Assembly (NCBI RefSeq): GCF_024808665.1
Contig: NZ_JANUBZ010000003.1
Span: 310,001-374,000, forward strand
Source of the DNA: Mucilaginibacter empetricola
GTDB taxonomy: Bacteria; Bacteroidota; Bacteroidia; Sphingobacteriales; Sphingobacteriaceae
Length of the DNA: 64,000 nt
Direction: 5' to 3'
In this document: piece after piece, positions 26,098-33,253 of the stretch
Position numbering within the stretch: the first letter of the stretch is position 1
How the letters are laid out: the number at the start of each line of letters is the position of its first letter
The notes under the pieces: model-generated
The model's input: the letters and a program-made list of their open reading frames with translations, nothing else
Told to the model about the DNA's origin: nothing
Database searches by the model: none
Made by a program: the position numbers and the translations under genes

Positions 26098-27267
26098 ATG
26101 GGTTATAGAAAACTCCGCATGGGAATGATAGGCGGAGGCAAAGATGCCTTTATCGGTGCTATCCACCGTATTGCTGCAAATATGGATGGCCAGATTGAAC
26201 TGGTATGCGGTGCTTTAAGTGTACGCGAAGAAATTGCAATTGAAAGCGGACGTTTGCTTTACCTGCCGGAAGACAGGATTTACACCAGCTATGAGAAAAT
26301 GATTAGCGCGGAAAGCAAGCTGCCGGCTGATGTGCGTATGGACTTTGTAACCATTGTGACACCAAACTTTGCACATTTTGCCCCGGCAATGCTGGCACTT
26401 GAAAATGGTTTTAACGTAGTTATTGAAAAACCAATGACTTTTACGCTGGATGAGGCTAAGCAATTAAAGAGAAAGCTGGATGAAACCGGATTATTGCTTT
26501 TATTAACTCACACCTATTCCGGTTATCCGATGGTTAAAGAAGCCAGACAAATTGTTAAAAAAGGATCGCTGGGGAAAATTAGAAAAATTTATGTGGAGTA
26601 TATCCAGGGTTGGTTGAGCAAACTTTCTGAAAAAGAAGGAAATGCGCAGGCCGCCTGGAGAACAGATCCATCAAAATCCGGAAAAAGCGGTTGTATGGGC
26701 GATATCGGCACACATGCAGCTCATCTGGCCGAATACATATCAGGTTTGAAAATTGTTCAGCTTAATGCATCGTTAAATACTGTTGTTGAAGGTAGGTTGC
26801 TGGATGATGACGGTGCTATTTTACTACGTTTTGAAGATAAAGCGACAGGTGTGTTAACTGCCTCACAAGTAGCTGCCGGTGAAGAAAATGCACTTAAAAT
26901 ACGTGTTTACGGCGAAAACGGTAGTTTGGAATGGGAACAAATGGAGCCCAATACCCTTACTATAAAATGGCTGGATAAACCTGCCCAAACGCTGCGTGCA
27001 GGATCAAATTATACCGACAGGGAATCTATTTATGCAACGCATAATACCCGTACACCGGGCGGCCACCCCGAAGGTTACCTGGAAGCATTTGCAAATCTGT
27101 ACCGCAATTTTGCCTTAACGCTGCAGGCCAAACTAAATGATGAGGAACCAAAACCCGAATGGCTTGATTTTCCAGGTATTGAAGATGGTATTCGCGGTAT
27201 GGCATTTATCGAAAATGTGGTGGCGTCCAATAACAGCAATGAAAAGTGGACCGACTATGTGATTTGA
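26098..27267 (+). CDS. Cytosolic Gfo/Idh/MocA oxidoreductase
   Basis: The 389-residue NAD(P)-dependent oxidoreductase has no signal peptide, unlike its two exported relatives in this window. The N-terminal GMIGGGKDAFIGAIHR is the nucleotide-binding loop. FVTIVTPNFAHFAPA and VVIEKPMTFTLDEAK hold the conserved EKP Lys, and SGCMGDIGTHAAHLAEY carries the Asp and His of the active site. It likely reduces an imported keto-sugar or oxidises an inositol-like compound. The next gene, also unsigned, encodes an isomerase, so the two look like the cytosolic arm of the pathway. Confidence 0.9.
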   Translation: MGYRKLRMGMIGGGKDAFIGAIHRIAANMDGQIELVCGALSVREEIAIESGRLLYLPEDRIYTSYEKMISAESKLPADVRMDFVTIVTPNFAHFAPAMLALENGFNVVIEKPMTFTLDEAKQLKRKLDETGLLLLLTHTYSGYPMVKEARQIVKKGSLGKIRKIYVEYIQGWLSKLSEKEGNAQAAWRTDPSKSGKSGCMGDIGTHAAHLAEYISGLKIVQLNASLNTVVEGRLLDDDGAILLRFEDKATGVLTASQVAAGEENALKIRVYGENGSLEWEQMEPNTLTIKWLDKPAQTLRAGSNYTDRESIYATHNTRTPGGHPEGYLEAFANLYRNFALTLQAKLNDEEPKPEWLDFPGIEDGIRGMAFIENVVASNNSNEKWTDYVI

Positions 27268-27272
27268 TTTGC

Positions 27273-27320
27273 AGATATTTAGATGTGAAGATGAGTAGAT
27301 GTGCAAATGTGTAAGTAAAT
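27273..27320. repeat. 8-base periodic intergenic repeat
   Basis: Six degenerate octamers run without gap: agatattt, agatgtga, agatgagt, agatgtgc, aaatgtgt, aagtaaat. They lie just after the stop of the 26098 gene. They are non-coding short tandem repeats of the type scattered in intergenic DNA of some bacteria. Confidence 0.6.
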
Positions 27321-27383
27321 AAAAAAAATAAAAAATGAGTTGATTGTATAATTGGAAATTGCTTTTCTTTAAAAATGCGAGCA

Positions 27384-27411
27384 ATGACTAATGACACAAT
27401 GACCAATGACT
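27384..27411. repeat. 7-base tandem repeat before isomerase gene
   Basis: Four heptamers, ATGACTA, ATGACAC, AATGACC and AATGACT, end 9 bases before the start codon at 27420. The array lies where the ribosome binds and may influence translation. Confidence 0.6.
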
Positions 27412-27419
27412 AAAAAGAA

Positions 27420-28475
27420 ATGACTACAGTAAAAGGCCCGGCCATATTTATTGCTCAATTTATAAGCGACGAAGCGCCGTTTAATAACCTGGAATCTATT
27501 TGTAACTGGGCCAAAAATCTGGGATATAAAGGATTACAATTACCAACCCTTGATGCTCGTTTTATTGACCTGCAAAAAGCGGCCGAAAGCAAAACATATG
27601 CAGATGAACTAAAGGGACGTGTAAACGCATGTGGTTTGGAAATAACCGAACTATCAACCCATTTACAGGGGCAACTGGTTGCCGTAAACCCGGTATATGA
27701 TACACTATTTGATGGTTTTGCACCGGAAGCATATCGCAATAATCCAAAAGCACGACAGGAGTGGGCCGTTCAACAGGTAAAATATGCAGCTAAAGCATCA
27801 CAGAATTTAGGGTTAAATGCTTCCGTTACTTTTAGCGGCGCATTGCTTTGGCCGATGGTGTACCCGTGGCCACAACGGCCTGCAGGTATTGTCGATACCG
27901 CCTTTGACGAATTGGCAAAACGCTGGAAACCTATTCTGGACGTTTATGAAGATTGTGGCATTGATTTGTGCTATGAAATACATCCGGGCGAGGATTTGCA
28001 CGACGGTATCACCTATGAAATGTTTTTGGATAAAGTAAATAATCACCAACGTGCTTGTTTATTATATGATCCATCACACTTTGTTTTACAATGTCTGAAT
28101 TATCTGGAATACATTGACAATTATCACGAGCGTATAAAAATGTTCCATGTAAAGGATGCTGAGTTTAATCCAACCGGTAAACAGGGCGTTTACGGCGGAT
28201 ACCAAAACTGGATCGATAGAGCTGGTCGTTTCCGCTCCCTGGGTGATGGTCAGGTTGATTTTAAGAGCATTTTCAGTAAACTAGCCCAATACGACTATAA
28301 AGGATGGGCTGTACTGGAGTGGGAGTGTGCACTTAAGCACCCAGAAGATGGTGCCCGTGAAGGTGCCGAATTTATTAAAAATCATATTATACGCGTAACA
28401 GATAAGGCTTTTGATGATTTTGCTGCATCAGGCTCTGACGATGTTTTTAACAGGAAAACATTAGGTATTGATTGA
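27420..28475 (+). CDS. Cytosolic sugar phosphate isomerase/epimerase-like TIM barrel
   Basis: The 351-residue protein has no signal peptide and is longer than the exported barrels of the locus. Metal-site segments are visible: CYEIHPGED (Glu), LLYDPSHFVLQ (Asp and His), MFHVKDAEF (His-x-Lys-Asp) and VLEWECAL (Glu). It matches the branch often found next to an unsigned Gfo/Idh/MocA enzyme, as here. It probably isomerises the sugar handed over by that enzyme. Start at ATG 27420, directly after a heptamer repeat. Confidence 0.9.
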   Translation: MTTVKGPAIFIAQFISDEAPFNNLESICNWAKNLGYKGLQLPTLDARFIDLQKAAESKTYADELKGRVNACGLEITELSTHLQGQLVAVNPVYDTLFDGFAPEAYRNNPKARQEWAVQQVKYAAKASQNLGLNASVTFSGALLWPMVYPWPQRPAGIVDTAFDELAKRWKPILDVYEDCGIDLCYEIHPGEDLHDGITYEMFLDKVNNHQRACLLYDPSHFVLQCLNYLEYIDNYHERIKMFHVKDAEFNPTGKQGVYGGYQNWIDRAGRFRSLGDGQVDFKSIFSKLAQYDYKGWAVLEWECALKHPEDGAREGAEFIKNHIIRVTDKAFDDFAASGSDDVFNRKTLGID

Positions 28476-28574
28476 AATGCCAGAGTCAACTATAAATAAA
28501 TTTCTAATCAAAAAGTATATATTTATCACATCGTATAAATATTAATTTCATTCAATATCAATTCAACTAAAATC

Positions 28575-28976
28575 ATGAAAAAAGTTTTTGTAGTTCTATG
28601 TGTAAGTGCATTATTGGCTGCTTGTGGCGGCAGCTCAAAATCGGGAAGCGCAGATAGTACCGCTACTACCGGTGGTGGTGCCGATTCAGCAGCAAGCGCA
28701 TCAGCCGCAACTACCTCTTCGGCTCCGGGTGCAAAATTAATTGCTGCTAACGACTGTAACACCTGCCATAAAATTGACACCAAAGTTATTGGCCCTGCAT
28801 TTCAGGATGTAGCCAATAAATATCCTGCAACAGATGCCAGTATTGATACCCTTGCTAATAAAGTAATTAAAGGCGGTAAAGGTAACTGGGGCGATATCCC
28901 AATGGCTGCACACCCTACACTTGCTTTAGCCGACGCTAAAGAGATGGTTAAGTATATCTTATCCCTCAAAAAATAA
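28575..28976 (+). CDS. Lipoprotein c-type cytochrome
   Basis: The 133-residue product has a lipoprotein signal (LLAACGG, lipid Cys17), a Ser/Ala/Thr-rich flexible linker (18-52) and one class-I cytochrome c domain. The heme site is CNTCHK (C61, C64, H65), and M110 in DIPMAAHP is the likely sixth ligand. It should be tethered in the periplasm by the linker and accept electrons from the two GMC dehydrogenases, in place of the multi-heme subunit of classical gluconate dehydrogenase. Its place in the middle of the locus, with no other cytochrome, supports that. Confidence 0.9.
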   Translation: MKKVFVVLCVSALLAACGGSSKSGSADSTATTGGGADSAASASAATTSSAPGAKLIAANDCNTCHKIDTKVIGPAFQDVANKYPATDASIDTLANKVIKGGKGNWGDIPMAAHPTLALADAKEMVKYILSLKK

Positions 28977-29023
28977 ACCGACCCAACCTAACCAATAAAC
29001 CAATTTAAACTAAATTAATAATC

Positions 29024-30262
29024 ATGACTGCATCAATCAGAGTCAAGTTATCTACAATGATGTTCCTCGAGTTTTTTATATGGGGAGCGTGGTTTGTAAC
29101 GTTGGGCCCCTTTTTAGGAAACTCACTTCACGCTACCGGCGCGCAAACAGGCGCGGTTTTTTCAACCCAATCATGGGGTGCAATAATAGCTCCTTTCATT
29201 ATAGGCTTGATTGCTGACAGATATTTTAATGCAGAGCGTATACTAGGTGTATTACATATTTTGGGTGCAGTTTTGATGTATCAAATGTACAAAGCAACAG
29301 ACGTTTCTGTATTTTATCCTTATGTATTGGGGTATATGGTGCTTTACATGCCAACTTTGGCTTTAGTAAATTCGGTTTCATTTAATCAAATTGGCGATCC
29401 GGAGAAAGAGTTTTCCAGTATCCGTGTATGGGGAACTATCGGCTGGATAGTTGCCGGTTTAGCCATCAGCTATTTATTTCATTGGGATTCACCTGATGGC
29501 GTAAAAGGTGGATTTTTGAAGAACACGTTTATGATGGCAGGAATAGCCTCCCTTATCTTGGGGTTGTTTAGTTTTACTTTACCTGCTACACCGCCAAAAA
29601 CTTCTGCTGGTGAGAAAGTAAGTATTTCCGGACTGCTTGGACTTGATGCATTGAAGCTGCTAAAAGACAAAAACTTCGCTATATTTTTTATTGCCTCAAT
29701 TTTGATTTGTATCCCCCTCGCTTTTTACTATCAGAATGCGAGTAATTTTTTAACAGATATTAAGGTTAATAACCCTACGGGAAAAATGACCATTGGTCAG
29801 GGTTCTGAGGTGTTATTTATGCTTTGTTTGCCTATTTTCTTTAAAAAATTCGGTTTCAAAAATACTATTCTGGTTGGCATGTTGGCGTGGGCACTACGTT
29901 ATGCAATGTTTGCTTATGGTAACGCAGGCGAATTGAGCTTTATGTTAATAATAGGTATTGCGCTTCATGGTGTATGTTATGATTTCTTCTTTGTTTCGGG
30001 ACAGATTTATACCGATTCTAAAGCAGGTCCACAATACAAAAGTGCTGCACAAGGTTTAATTACGTTAGCTACTTATGGTGTTGGAATGTTAATAGGGTTT
30101 TATGTGGCTGGCTTAATATCTGATAGTTACAACTCTGCAGCGGGTCATGATTGGAAGATGATTTGGTTAATACCTGCCGCTATTGCTGCTGCCGTATTTC
30201 TATTATTCGCAGTATTTTTTAAGGATAAGAGCCAAATTCAAACATCATCAGCACAATCATAA
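29024..30262 (+). CDS. MFS permease of the nucleoside:H+ symporter (NupG) type
   Basis: The 412-residue membrane protein has 12 hydrophobic helices in the NupG/XapB fold. The N-terminus MFLEFFIWGAWFVTLGPFLG and the loop WGAIIAPFIIGLIADRYF are characteristic. NupG-like carriers import nucleosides in E. coli, but Bacteroidota copies often sit in sugar or keto-sugar clusters. The setting suggests it imports an oxidised or hydrolysed sugar, not nucleosides. The stop is 7 bases before the start of the next gene. Confidence 0.88.
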   Translation: MTASIRVKLSTMMFLEFFIWGAWFVTLGPFLGNSLHATGAQTGAVFSTQSWGAIIAPFIIGLIADRYFNAERILGVLHILGAVLMYQMYKATDVSVFYPYVLGYMVLYMPTLALVNSVSFNQIGDPEKEFSSIRVWGTIGWIVAGLAISYLFHWDSPDGVKGGFLKNTFMMAGIASLILGLFSFTLPATPPKTSAGEKVSISGLLGLDALKLLKDKNFAIFFIASILICIPLAFYYQNASNFLTDIKVNNPTGKMTIGQGSEVLFMLCLPIFFKKFGFKNTILVGMLAWALRYAMFAYGNAGELSFMLIIGIALHGVCYDFFFVSGQIYTDSKAGPQYKSAAQGLITLATYGVGMLIGFYVAGLISDSYNSAAGHDWKMIWLIPAAIAAAVFLLFAVFFKDKSQIQTSSAQS

Positions 30263-30269
30263 TCTGTTT

Positions 30270-31160
30270 ATGGCAACTCAACAAAACCGCAGGGCGGCAA
30301 TCAGGAATATTGTTGCTGGAACAGCAGCTATAACTGCAACAGGTATGTTATCATCATTCAAAAAAGAAGAAGCAACCGAAAAACTATCTGATAAATTGAA
30401 AGGTAATATCAATCATTCCGTTTCACCATGGTGCTACAGCGAGTTAACGCTCGATCAGCTTTGTGTAGTTTCGAAGGAAATTGGCATAACCGGAGTAGAT
30501 CTTTGTGGGCCTAAAGACTGGTCGACATTGCAAAAACATGGTTTGTATTCGTCAATGTGTAATGGAGCGGAAATAAATCTGACAGATGGTTTTGGCGACA
30601 AGCAGTTTCATGCAACCTTACAAAAGCAATATACCGAGATGATTCCGCTGGTCGAAAAAAACGGGTATAAAAACCTGATATGTTTTAGCGGCAGCCGGAG
30701 AGGAAAAGATGATGAAACCGGATGGAATAACTGTGTAGAAGGTTTGAAACCATTGGTAGCCCTTGCTGAGAAACACAATGTTGTTTTAGCAATGGAATTG
30801 CTTAACAGCAAAATAGATCATAAAGATTACCAATGCAATCGTGTGGAGTGGGGTGTTGAACTGGCAAAAAAATTAAACTCCGAAAACTTTAAACTGCTTT
30901 TTGATATTTATCATATGCAGATTATGGAAGGCGATATCGTTAGAAATATTACTGATTATCATCAATACATCTGTCATTTTCATACCGGTGGTATACCGGG
31001 AAGGCATGAAATTGATGATACGCAAGAGCTTTTTTATCCTGCTGTAATGCGCGCCATTGTTTCTACCGGATTTAAAGGATACGTAGGCCAGGAATTCGTC
31101 CCCAAACAAGCTGATAAAATAGCTTCACTAAAAAATGCGATCCATATTTGTGATGTGTAG
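30270..31160 (+). CDS. Tat-exported sugar isomerase/epimerase-like TIM barrel
   Basis: I take ATG 30270 as the start (296 residues) because it gives a twin-arginine signal (NRRAAIRNIVAGTAAITATG) and lies 7 bases after the permease stop; an earlier in-frame ATG at 30183 would overlap the permease. The barrel resembles hydroxypyruvate isomerase-like proteins: AMELLNSKID holds a metal Glu, FDIYHMQIMEGD the Asp and His, HFHTGGIPGRHEID another His, and YVGQEFVPK the last Glu. It probably acts on a periplasmic keto sugar. It is one of three exported barrels in the locus and the most divergent. Confidence 0.88.
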   Translation: MATQQNRRAAIRNIVAGTAAITATGMLSSFKKEEATEKLSDKLKGNINHSVSPWCYSELTLDQLCVVSKEIGITGVDLCGPKDWSTLQKHGLYSSMCNGAEINLTDGFGDKQFHATLQKQYTEMIPLVEKNGYKNLICFSGSRRGKDDETGWNNCVEGLKPLVALAEKHNVVLAMELLNSKIDHKDYQCNRVEWGVELAKKLNSENFKLLFDIYHMQIMEGDIVRNITDYHQYICHFHTGGIPGRHEIDDTQELFYPAVMRAIVSTGFKGYVGQEFVPKQADKIASLKNAIHICDV

Positions 31161-31172
31161 GTTTCAGTAGGT

Positions 31173-31228
31173 AGAATCAAGAATCGAGAGTCAAGAACCA
31201 GGAGTAAAGGATCAGGAAAAGAGGCAGG
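31173..31228. repeat. Heptamer tandem repeat (AGAATCA type)
   Basis: Eight consecutive 7-base units (agaatca, agaatcg, agagtca, agaacca, ggagtaa, aggatca, ggaaaag, aggcagg) decay gradually from a purine-rich consensus. They start 12 bases after the stop of the preceding gene. Confidence 0.65.
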
Positions 31229-31248
31229 GATAGAAAATTAATTCTACC

Positions 31249-31283
31249 ATGAACTATGATCTAAGAACTATGAACCATCAACT
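31249..31283. repeat. Heptamer tandem repeat (ATGAACT type)
   Basis: Five 7-base units (atgaact, atgatct, aagaact, atgaacc, atcaact) form a second array of different sequence but the same period, ending 8 bases before the ATG at 31292. It occupies the translation-initiation region of the next gene. Confidence 0.65.
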
Positions 31284-31291
31284 AATATATT

Positions 31292-32170
31292 ATGACTACA
31301 AGAAGAAAATTTTTAACCCAGGCCGGTTTACTTTCGGCCGGAGTAATGATAGCGCCTCAATTATTATCGGCAAAAGCAGGTAGTAAAACGGTAGGACTAC
31401 AGTTATATAGTTTGCGTGATCAGATACCAACTGATGTTAAGGGTAACATAGCAAAGGTAGCCGCTGCCGGATACAAAGAAGTTGAACCATTTGGGTACTC
31501 AAAAGAGAAAGGTTTTTGGGGACTTGATGCAAAAGCATTTAGTACGCTGTTAAAAGATAATGGTTTAAACGCGCCAAGTGCTCATTTTGGAATGGATGAA
31601 TATTTTGTTCAGGGTAAGACAGACGCTTTGGAAAGTTATATTGAAGCGGCTAATATTTTAGGAATGACCTATGTTATTGTTCCATCGATAAATGGCGAAG
31701 TTTTAAAAAGTGCCGATCAGTTTAAACAAGTTGCTGAGAAAATGAATAAAGCAGCCGAATTGTGTGGTAAATCTGGTTTAAAGTTAGGGTATCATAACCA
31801 TAATTTTGAATGGAAACCGGTTGATGGTACCACTTTTTACGATGTACTTTTAAAGGAGACCGACCCTAAACTGGTACATATGGAAATGGATATTTATTGG
31901 GTGGTTAGGGCAGGCCAGGATCCGGTTGAGTTGTTTAAGAAAAACCCGGGCCGTTTTGCACTTTGCCATTTAAAAGATATGGACAAAACAGATCATAACC
32001 GTAATACGGAAATAGGAAAAGGCACCATCGACTTTAAAACTATTTTAAGGTACTCAAAAACCGCCGGGTTAAAACACTTTATTGTTGAACAGGAAAACTA
32101 CATCAATATTGACCCATATATAAGCATAGCTGAAAGTGCAGCTTACGCAAAAAATATTTTGCACGTATAA
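31292..32170 (+). CDS. Tat-exported sugar phosphate isomerase/epimerase-like TIM barrel
   Basis: The 292-residue product has a twin-arginine signal (TRRKFLTQAGLLSAGVMI) and the same barrel signatures as the 18601 protein: VGLQLYSLRDQI, KLGYHNHNFEW, HMEMDIYWVVRAG, LCHLKDMD and FIVEQENY. These provide the Glu-Asp-His-Glu metal site. It is the most typical member of the exported branch found beside DUF1080 hydrolases. Its position before the hydrolase gene supports a role in converting keto-sugars before or after cleavage. Confidence 0.9.
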   Translation: MTTRRKFLTQAGLLSAGVMIAPQLLSAKAGSKTVGLQLYSLRDQIPTDVKGNIAKVAAAGYKEVEPFGYSKEKGFWGLDAKAFSTLLKDNGLNAPSAHFGMDEYFVQGKTDALESYIEAANILGMTYVIVPSINGEVLKSADQFKQVAEKMNKAAELCGKSGLKLGYHNHNFEWKPVDGTTFYDVLLKETDPKLVHMEMDIYWVVRAGQDPVELFKKNPGRFALCHLKDMDKTDHNRNTEIGKGTIDFKTILRYSKTAGLKHFIVEQENYINIDPYISIAESAAYAKNILHV

Positions 32171-32259
32171 TATGACGAATGGCTTGTTATTACTGATAAA
32201 AGACTTATTGGTAATAATTGACTATTCATCTCAATAATAAACCAATAAAACCTATTAAA

Positions 32260-33021
32260 ATGAGATATCAAATTTTATTTACCGCATTGCTATCAGGCAG
32301 TTTTTTTATGGCGAATGCACAAGCTAAACCTGAAGATACAGAAGTATGGGACCCAATTCCGAAGGTGGTTACCCCGGGCGAGTCATTCAGAGATGCACCG
32401 TCGGATGCTATTATTTTATTTAATGGCAAAAACCTTGACGAGTGGGTTCAGGTAGATGACCAATCGGCAGCGAAATGGGATGTTAACGGCAATATTTTAA
32501 CGGTAAACAAGAAATACGGTAATATCGAAACAAAAAGAAAGTTTACCAATTATCAGTTGCACCTGGAGTGGCGCGTACCTGCCGATATTACAGGTACAGG
32601 ACAAGCCCGCGGTAATAGCGGGGTGTTCCTGGCATCAATAGGTAAAGGCGATGCAGGGTATGAATTACAGGTTTTGGATTCGTACAACAATAAAACTTAC
32701 GTAAACGGTATGGCAGGCAGTATTTACAAGCAGGCAATTCCATTGGCTAACCCCGGTAGAAAACCCGGTAAATGGCAAACTTATGATGTAGTATGGACAG
32801 CACCTACATTTAATGATGACGGCACAGTAAAAACCAAGGCCAGAGTTACCGTGTTTTTTAACGGTGTTTTGGTTGAAAATAATTTTGAACTGTGGGGTCC
32901 AACGCTTTATATCGGCAAGCCTGCATACAAGCAACACGGCCCGGCTTCTATTAAACTACAAGCGCACGGTGATAAAAGCGAACCGCTTAGCTACCGTAAC
33001 ATTTGGGTTAGGGAACTGTAA
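32260..33021 (+). CDS. DUF1080 / 3-keto-disaccharide hydrolase family protein
   Basis: Start chosen at ATG 32260, which gives 253 residues with a Sec signal peptide (RYQILFTALLSGSFFMANAQ); an upstream in-frame ATG at 32218 would add 14 residues ahead of it. The mature domain (about 45-250) has the concanavalin-like DUF1080 pattern: ILFNGKNLDEWV, NYQLHLEWRVP, NSGVFL, YELQVLDSY and a closing LSYRNIWVREL. The Pfam family is named for hydrolysis of 3-keto-disaccharides. It would split the oxidised glycoside in the periplasm. It is the last gene before a terminator. Confidence 0.88.
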   Translation: MRYQILFTALLSGSFFMANAQAKPEDTEVWDPIPKVVTPGESFRDAPSDAIILFNGKNLDEWVQVDDQSAAKWDVNGNILTVNKKYGNIETKRKFTNYQLHLEWRVPADITGTGQARGNSGVFLASIGKGDAGYELQVLDSYNNKTYVNGMAGSIYKQAIPLANPGRKPGKWQTYDVVWTAPTFNDDGTVKTKARVTVFFNGVLVENNFELWGPTLYIGKPAYKQHGPASIKLQAHGDKSEPLSYRNIWVREL

Positions 33022-33037
33022 GTTAATTTCACTTTAT

Positions 33038-33090
33038 AAAAATGGTTCATTATTTATGGCTTTTGCTGTAAGTAGTGAACCATTTTTTTT
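33038..33090 (+). terminator. Intrinsic terminator at the end of the sugar locus
   Basis: Perfect 12-bp arms AAAAATGGTTCA (33038-33049) and TGAACCATTTTT (33076-33087) are followed by further T. It closes the 17-33 kb gene run and separates it from the sensor kinase gene. Confidence 0.85.
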
Positions 33091-33253
33091 GCCTCAATTT
33101 GTTGATAATCCAATCTTTAGTTATAATTTGTGCATTGCTATTGCTTATAAATCTTAACATAAGCCCCAATTATTGCGTATAAAAGGCCGTAATGATTCTG
33201 ATGCAGTTACGTACCTTTATTACCTAAATTTTTCATCAGCTTAAAAACCAATT

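Noticed and set aside
29024..30262. Dedicated nucleoside transporter
   Set aside because: The fold is NupG-like, but no nucleoside catabolic gene is near and the locus is sugar-related, so I did not assign nucleosides as substrate.
30183..31160. Upstream ATG 30183 as the start of the isomerase gene
   Set aside because: It overlaps the permease gene by 80 bases and puts an unnatural sequence before a clean twin-arginine signal that starts at 30270.
17023..33219. TACCTTAG at 17023 and TACCTTTA at 33212 as Bacteroidota -7 boxes
   Set aside because: Each deviates from TAnnTTTG, and no -33 TTTG or TTG lies at the right distance.
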